Positions 24,749-34,402 are shown, counted from the stretch's first letter. The stretch: 64,000 bases of DNA from Rugamonas brunnea (GCF_014042345.1 NZ_JACEZT010000011.1:62001-126000); one strand, 5' to 3'. Numbers and translations: made by a program. The notes: generated by a model not told the origin, from the sequence alone.

Positions 24749-27700
24749 TTACGCTTTATTTACCGCTAAATCATCCGCGCCCCGCACCGGTTTTTTCACC
24801 CGGAACCAGGCCGCATACAACGCCGGCAGGAACAACAAGGTCAACGCCGTCGCAATGACGAGGCCGCCCATGATAGCCACCGCCATCGGACCCCAGAACA
24901 CGGAGCGCGACAAGGGGATCATGGCCAGCGCGGCGGCGGCGGCCGTCAGGATGATGGGGCGGCAACGGCGCACGGCCGATTCCACCACCGCATCCCACGG
25001 CTCATGGCCGGCCGCGATGTCCTGCTCGATCTGGTCCACCAGGATCACCGAGTTACGGATGATCATGCCGAACAGCGCGATAATGCCGAGGTTGGCCACG
25101 AAGCCCAGCGGACGGTGCAGGATCAGCAAGGCCATGGCCGCGCCAGCCACGCCGAGCGGGCCCGTCAGGAACACCATCAGGGCACGCGAGAAGCTGTGCA
25201 ATTGCAGCATCAGCAGCGTGAAGATGATGAAGATGGCCAGCGGCAGGTTGGCTGCGATCGACGCTTCCGCCGCCCCACTGTCGGCCGCAGCCCCTTTGAC
25301 GGTAATGGCATAGCCGGCCGGCAAGCGCGCGCGCAAGGCGTCCAGCTTGGGATTGATCTGACCCGAGACGGTCGGCCCCTGGATGCCGTCGACCACGTCG
25401 GTCTGCACCGTGATGGCCCATTCCCTGCCCTCGCGCCACACGACACCGGGCTCCCACACGAAATGGGCGCGCGCCAGCTGGCTGATGGTGACGGATTTGC
25501 CATTGGCCGTCGGGATATTGGTATCGTTGAGCACGGAGATCGTGTTGCGCTCCTCCAACGGCTGGCGCACCTGGATGTCGATCAGCTTATTGTTCTCGCG
25601 GAACTGGCCGACCGTCGTGCCGGACAGGATGGTGTTGGCGGCGCGCATCACCGTCTGAGAGGTCACGCCGAGCGCGCGCATCTTGTCCTGGTCCAGGTCC
25701 AGGCGCAGCACCTTGATCGACTCGTTCCAGTTATCGTTCACGCCCACCGTGTTGGGGTTGGCGCGCATGATGTCCTTGACCTCGTCGGCGATGGCGCGCA
25801 CTTTCTCGACCTGCTCGCCCGTCACGCGGAACTGCACGGGGTAAGGCACGGGCGGGCCGTTGGGCAGCAGCTTGACGCGGCCGCGCACTTCCGGGAAGTC
25901 GGTCTTGAAGATGTCGATGATCTTGTTGCGCAAGGCTTCACGCGCGTGCAGGTCCTTGGGCAGCACGACGATCTGCGACACGTTGGTCTGCGGGAAAATC
26001 TGATCGAGCGGTAAATAGAAACGGGGGCTGCCCGTGCCCACGTAACTGGTCACGCTGTCCACGCCTTCCTGCTTGGAAATGAAGGCTTCGAACTTCTTCA
26101 CCTGCGCCTCGTTGGCGGCGAAGGTCGTGCCCTCCGGCGTCCACATTTCGACCATCAGCTCCGGCCGGCTGGAATCGGGGAAGAACTGCTTTTCGATGAA
26201 ATTGAAGCCATACACGCCCAGCGCGAACACCAGCAAGGTGGCGGCGATGGTGGTCTTGCGGTACTCCACGCACCAGTTGACGACGGCGCGGAACTTGCGG
26301 AAACCGGGTGTATCAAACAGTTCATGGTGGCCGTTCGCATGCGGCTTGACCTTGAGCAGCACGTAGCCGAGGTAAGGCGTGAACACGACCGCCACCACCC
26401 ACGAGATGACGAGGGCCAGCGCATTGACGGAGAACAGGGAGAACGTGTATTCGCCGGCCGCCGATTTGGCCAGGCCGATCGGCAGGAAGCCGGCCACCGT
26501 AATCAACGTGCCCGTCAACATGGGCAGCGCCGTCGAGGTGTAGGCGAAGGTGGCCGCTTCGAAGCGCGACATGCCCTCCTCCATTTTGCGCACCATCATT
26601 TCCACGGCAATGATCGCATCATCGACCAGGAGGCCCAGCGCAATAATCAGGGCGCCCAGCGAAATCTTGTGCAAGTCGATGTCGAGCATGCGCATGAACA
26701 GGAAGGTGACGGACAGCACCAGCGGGATGGTCAACGCCACCACCAGGCCGGGGCGCGCGTCGAGCCGGAACGGCTTGGTGTGCAGGCCCAGCGACAGGAA
26801 ACTGACGGCCAGCACGATCAGCACGGCTTCGATCAGCGTGTGCACGAACTCGCCCACAGAGGCCGTCACAGCCGCCGGCTGGTTGGACACGCGCTCCAGT
26901 TCAATACCGACGGGCAGCTTGGCCTTGAGCTGGTCCACGGTCTTCTGCAAGCCCTCGCCCATGCGGATGATGTTGCCTCCCTTCTCCATCGACACGCCCA
27001 GGCCGATCACTTCCTTGCCGTTGTAGCGCATCTTGTCCTGCGGCGGGTCCTGGTAGGCGCGCTTGACGGTGGCAAAGTCGCCCAGGCGGAACGTGGTGCC
27101 ATTGGCGCGCAACTCCAGCTCCTCCAGGTCCTTGACCGTCTTCAGGGCGCCCGTCACCCGTACTTGCAGATTATCGGTCGGCGTCACCAGCACGCCGGTC
27201 GACTCCACCGAGTTCTGGGTCGCGATCTGGTTGACGATGGCTTCAAACGGGATGCCGAGCTGGGCAAATTTCTTGTGCGAGAACTCGATGTTGATCTTCT
27301 CGTCCTGCACGCCGAAGAGTTCCACCTTGGACACCAGTGGCACGTTCAGCAGTTGCTGGCGCACGAAGTCGGCGTAGTCCTTCATTTCCGCGTAGGTAAA
27401 GCCGTCGCCGGACAGCGCGAAGATGGAGCCGAAGGTGTCGCCGAATTCGTCATTGAAGAACGGGCCGATCACGCCGGGCGGCAGCGTGCCGCGGATGTCG
27501 CCTATCTTCTTGCGCACCTGGTACCAGGACGCGTTGGTATCCTTGGGCGACGCCGATTCGCGCAGCTTGAGGATGATGACCGTCTCTCCCGGCTTGGAAT
27601 AGCTGGAAATCTCGTTGATGTCGGGGGTTTCCTGGAGTTTCTTCTCCAGCTTGTCCGTCACCTGCTCCGCCATCTGCAGCGAGGTGGCGCCCGGCCACAT

Positions 27701-27862
27701 GGCGCGCACCACCATGGCGCGGAAGGTGAACGGCGGGTCCTCGTCCTGGCCGAGGTTGGTGTAGCTGAGCATGCCACCGATCAGCAGCACGGCGATCAGG
27801 TAGCGCGTGAGCGGGATGTGTTCCAGCGCCCAGCGCGAAAGATTGAAGCCGCCCTTCATCAT
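24749..27862 (-). CDS. RND-type multidrug efflux pump, inner-membrane subunit
   Basis: 1037 aa, 12-TM AcrB-type (HAE1-like) transporter. Two periplasmic porter regions follow TM1 and TM7. The proton-relay Asp pair in TM4 is present in LGLLVDDAIIAVEMM. It exports small molecules by proton antiport as a trimer. Its start overlaps the adaptor stop by 4 bp (ATGA), so it is coupled to it. No outer-membrane channel gene and no local regulator are present; a TolC elsewhere is presumably used. Substrate cannot be predicted. Confidence 0.92.
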   Translation of the reverse strand: MMKGGFNLSRWALEHIPLTRYLIAVLLIGGMLSYTNLGQDEDPPFTFRAMVVRAMWPGATSLQMAEQVTDKLEKKLQETPDINEISSYSKPGETVIILKLRESASPKDTNASWYQVRKKIGDIRGTLPPGVIGPFFNDEFGDTFGSIFALSGDGFTYAEMKDYADFVRQQLLNVPLVSKVELFGVQDEKINIEFSHKKFAQLGIPFEAIVNQIATQNSVESTGVLVTPTDNLQVRVTGALKTVKDLEELELRANGTTFRLGDFATVKRAYQDPPQDKMRYNGKEVIGLGVSMEKGGNIIRMGEGLQKTVDQLKAKLPVGIELERVSNQPAAVTASVGEFVHTLIEAVLIVLAVSFLSLGLHTKPFRLDARPGLVVALTIPLVLSVTFLFMRMLDIDLHKISLGALIIALGLLVDDAIIAVEMMVRKMEEGMSRFEAATFAYTSTALPMLTGTLITVAGFLPIGLAKSAAGEYTFSLFSVNALALVISWVVAVVFTPYLGYVLLKVKPHANGHHELFDTPGFRKFRAVVNWCVEYRKTTIAATLLVFALGVYGFNFIEKQFFPDSSRPELMVEMWTPEGTTFAANEAQVKKFEAFISKQEGVDSVTSYVGTGSPRFYLPLDQIFPQTNVSQIVVLPKDLHAREALRNKIIDIFKTDFPEVRGRVKLLPNGPPVPYPVQFRVTGEQVEKVRAIADEVKDIMRANPNTVGVNDNWNESIKVLRLDLDQDKMRALGVTSQTVMRAANTILSGTTVGQFRENNKLIDIQVRQPLEERNTISVLNDTNIPTANGKSVTISQLARAHFVWEPGVVWREGREWAITVQTDVVDGIQGPTVSGQINPKLDALRARLPAGYAITVKGAAADSGAAEASIAANLPLAIFIIFTLLMLQLHSFSRALMVFLTGPLGVAGAAMALLILHRPLGFVANLGIIALFGMIIRNSVILVDQIEQDIAAGHEPWDAVVESAVRRCRPIILTAAAAALAMIPLSRSVFWGPMAVAIMGGLVIATALTLLFLPALYAAWFRVKKPVRGADDLAVNKA

Positions 27863-29019
27863 ATGGCCGCCTCGCCGTTGCCCAGCGCGGCGCTGGCGCC
27901 GACCGGACGGGCCGGCTTGGCGGGCAGGTCATCGCCCAGGATTTTGACTTTCTGACCCGGCTTTAGCAGGTTCACGCCGGCCGTGACGACGGTCTGACCG
28001 GGCGCCACGCCCTTGGTCAGCACCAGTTCATTGCCGGCCACGCCACCGATGGCGACCGGGACCAGCTTGACAGCGCCGTTTTCCACCACCCACACCGAGG
28101 TGGCCGACTTCTCGTAGAACAAGGCCGTCAACGGCACTTTGATCTGGGGCACCGGCGTCTTGGAGGCGAACTGCACCACGGCCGTCATGCCCAGCTTCGC
28201 TTCGGTCAGGCTGTCGGGAATCTTCACCTTGACCGTGTAGGTGCGGGTGGACGGATCGGCCACAGGGGAAATTTCACGGATCGTGCCGGCCACGGACTTG
28301 CTTGGATCGGCCCACAGGCGCACCTGCACGTCGGGCACATGGCGCAGCGTTTCAACCTTGTCTTCCGGCAGGCCGATTACGATTTCCTTCTCGCCCGCCT
28401 TGGCCACGCGCACCACGGGCGTGCCGGGCGCGACCACCTGCCCCACTTCCGCGTCCACGGCCGTCACCACGCCGTCGATGTCGGAGACCAGGTTGGCGTA
28501 GCCGGCCTGGTTGGTCTGGCCGCGATACGCCGCATTGGCCGAATCCACGCTGGCCTGGGCCGCCTTGAATGCCGAATCCTTGGCATCGAGCACGGCCTGG
28601 CTGACGAAGTTCTTGGCGCGCAACTCCTGGTAGCGCTTCAGTTCAGCGCTGGCCAGGTCGCGGCTGGTTTCGGCCGCGCGCAACCCGGCCAGCGCTTGCG
28701 CCTGCGCCAGCTGCAAATCCTGCGGATCGAGCTCCATCAGCACCTGGCCATGTTTGACCAGCGCGCCGACATCGACCTTGCGGGTAACGATCTTGCCGCC
28801 CACACGGAAGCCGAGCCGCGATTCCACGCGCGCCCGCACTTCGCCGGAAAATTCAGCGTTCACATCGATATCGCTGCTGGCCAGCACCATGGCGCGCACG
28901 GGACGGATGTCTTCCGTCTTTTCAGCAGGTTTGGAGCAGGCGCTCAGCGCCACAGACAAGACCATCAACGAGGCGATCGGAATCGGATGGGGCAATCGCA
29001 GGTATTTCAGGGCGGACAC
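27859..29019 (-). CDS. RND efflux periplasmic adaptor (membrane fusion lipoprotein)
   Basis: 386 aa from a GTG at 29019 (protein SALKYLRLPH...), preceded by AAGGAAAA; a longer frame upstream lacks a ribosome site. A lipobox LSVALSAC gives lipid-anchored Cys. The two lipoyl half-motifs (around VGGKIVTRKVDVGALVKHGQVL and GVVTAVDAEVGQVVAPGTPV, quoted in part) flank an alpha-hairpin; a beta-barrel domain follows. It links the RND pump to an outer-membrane channel. First gene of the two-gene operon, divergent from hpnC. Confidence 0.9.
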   Translation of the reverse strand: MSALKYLRLPHPIPIASLMVLSVALSACSKPAEKTEDIRPVRAMVLASSDIDVNAEFSGEVRARVESRLGFRVGGKIVTRKVDVGALVKHGQVLMELDPQDLQLAQAQALAGLRAAETSRDLASAELKRYQELRAKNFVSQAVLDAKDSAFKAAQASVDSANAAYRGQTNQAGYANLVSDIDGVVTAVDAEVGQVVAPGTPVVRVAKAGEKEIVIGLPEDKVETLRHVPDVQVRLWADPSKSVAGTIREISPVADPSTRTYTVKVKIPDSLTEAKLGMTAVVQFASKTPVPQIKVPLTALFYEKSATSVWVVENGAVKLVPVAIGGVAGNELVLTKGVAPGQTVVTAGVNLLKPGQKVKILGDDLPAKPARPVGASAALGNGEAAI

Positions 29020-29239
29020 GGTGTTTTCCTTTATGATGCGGGCGGTTCGATTTTGTCTCACGGCAACACGTTGTTCATCTTGTCTCCTTGGTGCGTGACA
29101 GCCAGCCAAAAACTTGCTGTGGATTCAAGATGCCTCTACTATTACAGGTTGGAAATTAATGACTTTCCGTTAAGTAATTATAAACCGCTCTGTTTCGTTT
29201 GCAAATGACTTTTGCGTCATTTATTTGAATACTCCCTCT

Positions 29240-30079
29240 ATGCCTGTAGAACATTACGAAAATTTCCCGGTAGCATCGATCTTGCTACCGCGCCGGCTGC
29301 GTCCCGCGGTGGAAGCCATCTACGCCTTCGCCCGCAGCGCCGACGACCTGGCCGACGAGGGTGATGCCGCACCGGAACAGCGCCTGGCCGCCCTGGCCGG
29401 CTATGAGGCCGCACTGGCCCGCATCGAACAGGGCGCCGACACGCACGAGCCCATGTTTGCCCGGCTGGCCGCCGCCATCCGCCAACATGAATTGCCGATG
29501 CGGCCATTCTACGACCTGTTGTCAGCCTTCAAACAAGACGTGATGGTGAGCCGCTACGCCACCTACGACGCCCTGCTCGACTACTGCGCGCGCTCGGCCA
29601 ATCCGGTCGGCCTGCTGATGCTGAGCCTGTATGGCCAGGCCGACGAGGAAAACGTGCGCGACTCCGACGCCATCTGCACCGCTTTGCAACTGATTAACTT
29701 CCTGCAGGACGTGGCGATCGACACCCACAAGGAACGGATTTATATCCCGCTCGAAGATCTGAGCCGCTTCGCCATCTCGCCTGCCGCGCTCGACCATCCG
29801 GACGCGCGCCCGCGCTGGCGCGCCATGATGAAGATGGAAGTGGACCGCGCGCGCGCGCTGATGCTGAGCGGCGCGCCGCTGGCATTGCGCCTGAACGGCC
29901 GCATCGGCTTCGAACTGCGCATGGTGGTGCAAGGCGGCCTGCGCATCCTGGACGCCATCGAGGAAGTCGAGTACGACGTGTTCCGCCGCCGGCCGCAACT
30001 GGTCAAGCGCGACTGGCTGTCCATCTTTTGGCGCGCCGCACGCATGAAAAAAGACATGAAAACCCTGGCGCTGGCATAA
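29240..30079 (+). CDS. hpnC: Hydroxysqualene synthase HpnC
   Basis: 279 aa from ATG 29240 (MPVEHYENFPVASILLP); a TTG five codons upstream is possible and neither has a clear ribosome site. It is a squalene/phytoene synthase-fold protein with the first Asp-rich motif in ARSADDLADE and the second in LQLINFLQDVAID. HpnC converts presqualene diphosphate to hydroxysqualene. It is the first of three adjacent genes hpnC-hpnD-hpnE, the bacterial three-step route from farnesyl diphosphate to squalene. Confidence 0.92.
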   Translation: MPVEHYENFPVASILLPRRLRPAVEAIYAFARSADDLADEGDAAPEQRLAALAGYEAALARIEQGADTHEPMFARLAAAIRQHELPMRPFYDLLSAFKQDVMVSRYATYDALLDYCARSANPVGLLMLSLYGQADEENVRDSDAICTALQLINFLQDVAIDTHKERIYIPLEDLSRFAISPAALDHPDARPRWRAMMKMEVDRARALMLSGAPLALRLNGRIGFELRMVVQGGLRILDAIEEVEYDVFRRRPQLVKRDWLSIFWRAARMKKDMKTLALA

Positions 30080-30159
30080 GAATCCACGCCAACCGCCTTT
30101 GCAACGGGCGCCGTCCTATAGAATAGCGCCTTCGATAGTCACACCTAGCAACAACGACC

Positions 30160-30993
30160 ATGTCCCCCGACGAATACTGCCAACAAAAGACCGCCCAGAG
30201 CGGCTCCAGTTTCTACTACAGTTTCCTGTTCCTGCCGCCGGAACGGCGCCGCGCCATCACGGCGCTGTACGCGTTCTGCCGCGAAGTGGACGACACGGTC
30301 GATGAATGCACGGACGAATCCGTGGCGCGCATCAAGCTGGCCTGGTGGCGCAAGGAGATCGCCGGCATGTACGAGGGCAAGCAATCGCACCCGGTCACGC
30401 AGGCGCTGCAACCGCACCTGGCGCCTTACAAGCTGGAGGAAAAGCACCTGCAAGCCATCATCGACGGCATGGAAATGGACTTGAACCAGAGCCGCTACCT
30501 CGATTACAAGGCGTTGTCGCGCTATTGCTGGCATGTGGCCAGCGTGGTGGGCATCCTGTCGGCCAGCATCTTCGGCGCTACCCGGCCGGAAACCCTGCAA
30601 TATGCGGAAAAGCTGGGCCACGCCTTCCAGCTCACCAACATCATCCGCGACGTGGGCGAGGATGCGCGCAAGGGCCGCATCTACCTGCCCATCAACGAAC
30701 TGCAGCAATTCAACGTGACCGCCGCCGACCTGCTGAATGCCAAGCACAGCGAGAACTTCGAACAACTGATGAAGTTCCAGGTCGCGCGCGCGCAAACCGC
30801 CTACGACGAAGCCTTCGCGCTGCTGCCCAAGGAAGACCGGCGCGCCCAGCGTCCGGGCCTGATGATGGCGGCCATCTACCGCACCCTGCTGGTCGAGGTC
30901 GAGGCCGACGGCTACCACGTGCTCAAGCAACGCATTTCGCTCACGCCGATCCGCAAGCTGTGGCTGGCGTGGAAGACTTATATTCGTGGTTAA
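30160..30993 (+). CDS. hpnD: Presqualene diphosphate synthase HpnD
   Basis: 277 aa. Prenyl-synthase fold with both Asp-rich motifs: FCREVDDTVDE and AFQLTNIIRDVGEDARKGR, the latter with IYLP characteristic of HpnD. It condenses two farnesyl diphosphates to presqualene diphosphate. ATG 30160 follows a short AT-rich leader 80 bp after hpnC. It shares distant similarity with HpnC but is clearly a separate family. Confidence 0.94.
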   Translation: MSPDEYCQQKTAQSGSSFYYSFLFLPPERRRAITALYAFCREVDDTVDECTDESVARIKLAWWRKEIAGMYEGKQSHPVTQALQPHLAPYKLEEKHLQAIIDGMEMDLNQSRYLDYKALSRYCWHVASVVGILSASIFGATRPETLQYAEKLGHAFQLTNIIRDVGEDARKGRIYLPINELQQFNVTAADLLNAKHSENFEQLMKFQVARAQTAYDEAFALLPKEDRRAQRPGLMMAAIYRTLLVEVEADGYHVLKQRISLTPIRKLWLAWKTYIRG

Positions 30994-31018
30994 GCAGCAG
31001 GACAGGCGAGAACCGGGC

Positions 31019-32377
31019 ATGGCCGAACGCAGCGTAGCCGTCGTGGGTGGCGGCTGGGCTGGTTGCACGGCGGCCGTCGAACTGGCCCGCCAGGGCTGCA
31101 AGGTCACGGTGTTCGAAGCGGCCCGCGTGCTGGGCGGACGGGCGCGCCGCGTCGTCACCGACCGCGCACTGCTCGACAACGGCCAGCACATCATGCTCGG
31201 CGCCTACAGCGCATCCCTGCGCCTGCTGAAGACGGTGGGCGTGCGCGAACAGCAGGCGCTGCTCAAGCTGCCGCTGCAAATGCGCTATCCGGCCGGCAGC
31301 GGCGGCATGGATTTCATCGCGCCGCGCCTGCCCGCCCCGCTGCACCTGCTGGGCGCCCTGCTGCGCGCCAAGGGGTTGCAGCGCGAAGACAAGCTGAGCC
31401 TGGCGCGCTTTTCCACCACGGCCCGCTGGATGGGCTGGCAGTTGCACCAGGATTGCAGCGTATCGGAACTGCTGGAACGGTTCGACCAGACGGCGCGCCT
31501 GATCCAGCTGATGTGGCGGCCGCTGTGCCTGGCCGCGCTCAACACGCCGCCGGAGCGGGCGTCGGCCCAGGTGTTCCTGAACGTGCTGCGCGACAGCCTG
31601 GGCGCGCGCCGCAGCGCGTCGGACATGCTGCTGCCGCGCGCCGACCTCACCGCCCTGTTCCCGGGCGCCGCCGAAACCTGGTTGCAATCGCACGGCGGCA
31701 CCGTGCGCACCGGCGCCAAGGTACAGGGGCTGGCCCGGCTGCAGGACGGCCGCTGGCAAGTGAGCGCCAGCGGCGAGGCCGTGGGCGGCCAGTGGAACGC
31801 CCCGTTCGACGGCGTGGTGCTGGCCACCTCGGCCAGCCAGGCAGCCGTGCTGCTGCATGGCATACCGGACGCGGACCTGAATCCGCTGTGCGCGCGCCTG
31901 ACGGCGTTCGAATCGGAAGCGATCACCACCTGCTACTTGCAATACGCCAAGGACGTGCGGCTGGAGCTGCCCTTCTTCGCCCTGCTCGATGCGCCGGAAC
32001 GGTATCAATGGGGCCAGTTCGTGTTCGACCGGGGCCAGCTCGACGCGCACAACGCGGGCCTGCTGGCGGTGGTGGTCAGCGCCTCGGGCGGCGCCGCCGA
32101 ACAAGGGCAGGACTTGCTGGCCGAAGCGATCGCCGTGCAACTGGCCGACGTGTTCCAGCGCCCGGAGCTGGGCCAGCCGCTGTGGTTCAAGGTGATCACG
32201 GAAAAGCGCGCCACGTTCGCCTGTGCGCCGGGACTGGACCGGCCCGGCAACGCCACGGGACTGGCGCGGCTGGCCATCGCCGGCGATTACACGGCCAGCG
32301 ACTATCCGGCCACGCTGGAATCGGCGGTGCGCAGCGGCGTGGCGGCCGCCGCGACCTTGTGGAACACGCCGCCCTGA
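31019..32377 (+). CDS. hpnE: Hydroxysqualene dehydroxylase HpnE
   Basis: About 452 aa from ATG 31019 (MAERSVAVVGGGWAGCTAAV); a GTG at 30986 would overlap hpnD. The N-terminal Rossmann motif GGGWAGCTAAVELARQG binds FAD, and a C-terminal amine-oxidase-type FAD motif is at LARLAIAGDYTASDYPATLE. It reduces hydroxysqualene to squalene, the last step of the hpnCDE pathway. No squalene-hopene cyclase is in the window. Confidence 0.93.
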   Translation: MAERSVAVVGGGWAGCTAAVELARQGCKVTVFEAARVLGGRARRVVTDRALLDNGQHIMLGAYSASLRLLKTVGVREQQALLKLPLQMRYPAGSGGMDFIAPRLPAPLHLLGALLRAKGLQREDKLSLARFSTTARWMGWQLHQDCSVSELLERFDQTARLIQLMWRPLCLAALNTPPERASAQVFLNVLRDSLGARRSASDMLLPRADLTALFPGAAETWLQSHGGTVRTGAKVQGLARLQDGRWQVSASGEAVGGQWNAPFDGVVLATSASQAAVLLHGIPDADLNPLCARLTAFESEAITTCYLQYAKDVRLELPFFALLDAPERYQWGQFVFDRGQLDAHNAGLLAVVVSASGGAAEQGQDLLAEAIAVQLADVFQRPELGQPLWFKVITEKRATFACAPGLDRPGNATGLARLAIAGDYTASDYPATLESAVRSGVAAAATLWNTPP

Positions 32378-32396
32378 TCCCCGGATTCGGTCGCCT

Positions 32397-32442
32397 GCCC
32401 CGCCAAATGCGCAGCCTGTCGCATGGCGCTGGCTGGCGGGGC
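32397..32442 (+). terminator. Possible hairpin terminator after hpnE
   Basis: 9-bp perfect arms GCCCCGCCA / TGGCGGGGC (32397-32405, 32434-32442) with a 28-nt loop. No T-run follows, so it may act as a folded 3' end rather than an intrinsic terminator. Confidence 0.35.
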
Positions 32443-32494
32443 CGCGCTTGCGTACAGTCGCATCATCGGCAGCCACACCCAAGCGGGGACAGAA

Positions 32495-32620
32495 ATGAAC
32501 ATCGCGCTCAGCTTCAAAATCATCGCCGTGCTGACCCTGGTGGTCGCCAGCACGGCGGCCATCGTGCAAATGGAACAAGTAACGGCGGCGCAAAACAGCG
32601 CGCAGTTGCATAACCGATAA
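32495..32620 (+). CDS. Small single-TM protein of unknown function
   Basis: 41 aa beginning MNIALSFKIIAVLTLVVAST. It has a hydrophobic helix at about residues 5-24 and a short polar tail. A purine-rich GGGGACAGAA precedes the ATG. It lies 27 bp upstream of the DUF1700 gene on the same strand and may be its first cistron. I do not recognise a family. A longer in-frame start at 32423 exists but would add an Ala/Gly-rich stretch without a ribosome site. Confidence 0.45.
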   Translation: MNIALSFKIIAVLTLVVASTAAIVQMEQVTAAQNSAQLHNR

Positions 32621-32647
32621 GTACTTGATAAGTAAAGCAGCATCAAG

Positions 32648-33421
32648 ATGAGCAAACAGGAATATCTGGACGCCCTCAAGCGGGCCATGACGGGTTTGCC
32701 GCCGGACACGGTGGCCAAGACCCTGGCTTACTACGAACAGCGTTTCATCGATGGCCTGGTGGCGGGACGCGAAGAAGCGGAGATCGCGCGCGAGCTCGAT
32801 GAGCCGCGCAAGATCGCCATGACGCTGCGCGCCAACCGGCACCTGCACGCCTACGAGCAAAGCAAGAATCCGGCAACGCTGCTGCGCATGCTGATGTCGT
32901 TCGCCGGGCTGGCCCTGTTCAACCTGTTCATGGTCATCCCCGCCATGGTCTACGCTTCGCTGCTGATGGCCGTCTACGCCAGCGCGTTCGCTTTCTACAT
33001 CTGCGGCATCGCCGTCACCGCCAGCGGCCTGTCGGGCCAGAATGAACTGGCGCTGGAAGGCCCGCTGCGGCAACTGGCGATTATCGACCATGACGGCCCG
33101 GACGATCCCACGCTGGAGGTGCGCATGGCCATCAGCAAGATGGGGATACGGATGTTCGTCGATACGCCGCCTGCCGACGCCAGCGACGAAGCACACCAGG
33201 GCGCGGGCCTGCTGGACCGCGCCGAAGCCGTGGCCAACGGCGACCTGCGCGTGACAACGGATTTCGACAAGGGCGCGCGCACCACGCAGGCCCTGGTCGG
33301 CCTCGGCATGGTGTTGGCGGGGATCGCCCTTTGCCTGCTCAGCCTGGTGGCCACCCGCTTTACCGTGGCCGGGCTGAAGCGCTACGTGCAAATGAATATG
33401 TCGCTGCTGCGAGGACACTGA
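32648..33421 (+). CDS. DUF1700 (HAAS-type) membrane protein
   Basis: 257 aa. The N-terminal segment MSKQEYLDALKRAMTGLPPD with the downstream EEIARELDEPRKIA-like region is typical of DUF1700/HAAS domains, which often act with PadR regulators. Two hydrophobic segments at about 80-125 and one near 222-240 mark it as an inner-membrane protein. It is followed after 4 bp by a DUF2807 protein, a frequent partner. Probably a membrane-linked signalling or envelope-stress component; no enzyme motif is visible. No PadR gene is nearby. Confidence 0.75.
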   Translation: MSKQEYLDALKRAMTGLPPDTVAKTLAYYEQRFIDGLVAGREEAEIARELDEPRKIAMTLRANRHLHAYEQSKNPATLLRMLMSFAGLALFNLFMVIPAMVYASLLMAVYASAFAFYICGIAVTASGLSGQNELALEGPLRQLAIIDHDGPDDPTLEVRMAISKMGIRMFVDTPPADASDEAHQGAGLLDRAEAVANGDLRVTTDFDKGARTTQALVGLGMVLAGIALCLLSLVATRFTVAGLKRYVQMNMSLLRGH

Positions 33422-33425
33422 CGCC

Positions 33426-34238
33426 ATGACGCGAGGATTAATCAAAGTCGCCGCCAGCCTGCTGCTGCTGGCATTCCTGCTGATCGGCGTGTCCTACAGC
33501 ATGCTGCGCTCGTATGGACGCAGCAATCCATCCAGCGCCGCCGGCCGCGCGCCCGGCAGCGAAGTGCGCAAGATAGGCAAGGAAATCAACACCGTCGAGC
33601 TGAATGGGCCGATCGACCTGACGCTGACCCAGGGCGACACGCCCTACATGAAGGTGCGCGGCGAGCAGCGCCTGCTGGGCAACGTGGAGACTGCGCTCGA
33701 CGGCAACACCGTCCACATCGGCCCCAAGGGCATGTTGCTACACCACCGCCTGCCGCTGCAGGTAGTAATGGTGCTGCCCGACCTGCGCGAACTAAATGTG
33801 CACGGCAGCGGCGACGCCACCGTCAACGGCTTCAGTGGCGAGAAATTCAAGCTGGCGCTGCACGGGTCGGGCAACGTGACCTTCAACGGCCGTTACAAGA
33901 ACCTGGCGGCCGGCGTGCATGGCACGGGTGACCTGAACCTGAACGCGGGCAACAGCGAGCATGTGGCGCTGGAGATGGTGGGCTCCGGCCAGATCACTTC
34001 CAGCGGCAGTTGCAAGACACTGAACGCGGAGCTGACTGGCTCGGGCGACCTCGACGCCCAGCACCTGGCCTCGGACCAGGTCAGCGTGAACCTGAACGGC
34101 TCGGGCACGACGGCCGTTTTCGCCAAACAGAAAGCTGACCTGACGCTGCGCGGCAGCGGCGACATCCGCGTGCACGGCAATCCGGATAACCGCAACGTGA
34201 GCCGCACCGGGTCAGGCGAAGTGACGTGGGATCAGTGA
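33426..34238 (+). CDS. DUF2807 beta-repeat protein, exported
   Basis: 270 aa. An N-terminal hydrophobic segment (LLLLAFLLIGVSYSML) serves as signal or anchor. The rest is a DUF2807 (GIN) beta-helix-like fold with eight regularly spaced GSG/GTG turns, such as VHGSGDATVNG, LHGSGNVTFNG, LTGSGDLDAQ and LRGSGDIRVHG. These domains occur in cell-surface proteins of unknown role. It is co-directional and 4 bp from the DUF1700 gene, so they are one unit. Confidence 0.8.
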   Translation: MTRGLIKVAASLLLLAFLLIGVSYSMLRSYGRSNPSSAAGRAPGSEVRKIGKEINTVELNGPIDLTLTQGDTPYMKVRGEQRLLGNVETALDGNTVHIGPKGMLLHHRLPLQVVMVLPDLRELNVHGSGDATVNGFSGEKFKLALHGSGNVTFNGRYKNLAAGVHGTGDLNLNAGNSEHVALEMVGSGQITSSGSCKTLNAELTGSGDLDAQHLASDQVSVNLNGSGTTAVFAKQKADLTLRGSGDIRVHGNPDNRNVSRTGSGEVTWDQ

Positions 34239-34310
34239 GCGCTTGACGCCACAAAGGTTTCGACGCGTCCGCATGGCTTCGCGGCGCCTCGAAAAACAGC
34301 CAATTCGTCA

Positions 34311-34402
34311 TTCCCGCGCAGGCGGGAATCCATGCATTGCCTGCACTCCCTCCATGCTCATCCTCAAAGCACGCGGCCTATGGGTTCCCGCCTGCGCGGG
34401 AA
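34311..34402. repeat. Inverted pair of REP-like hairpins
   Basis: Two hairpins with the same 7-bp stem TTCCCGC/GCGGGAA lie at 34311-34328 (loop gcag) and 34385-34402 (loop ctgc). The second is the reverse complement of the first, and similarity extends a few bases outside each stem. This head-to-head arrangement is that of a REP doublet. Located in the 190-bp gap between convergent genes. Confidence 0.8.
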
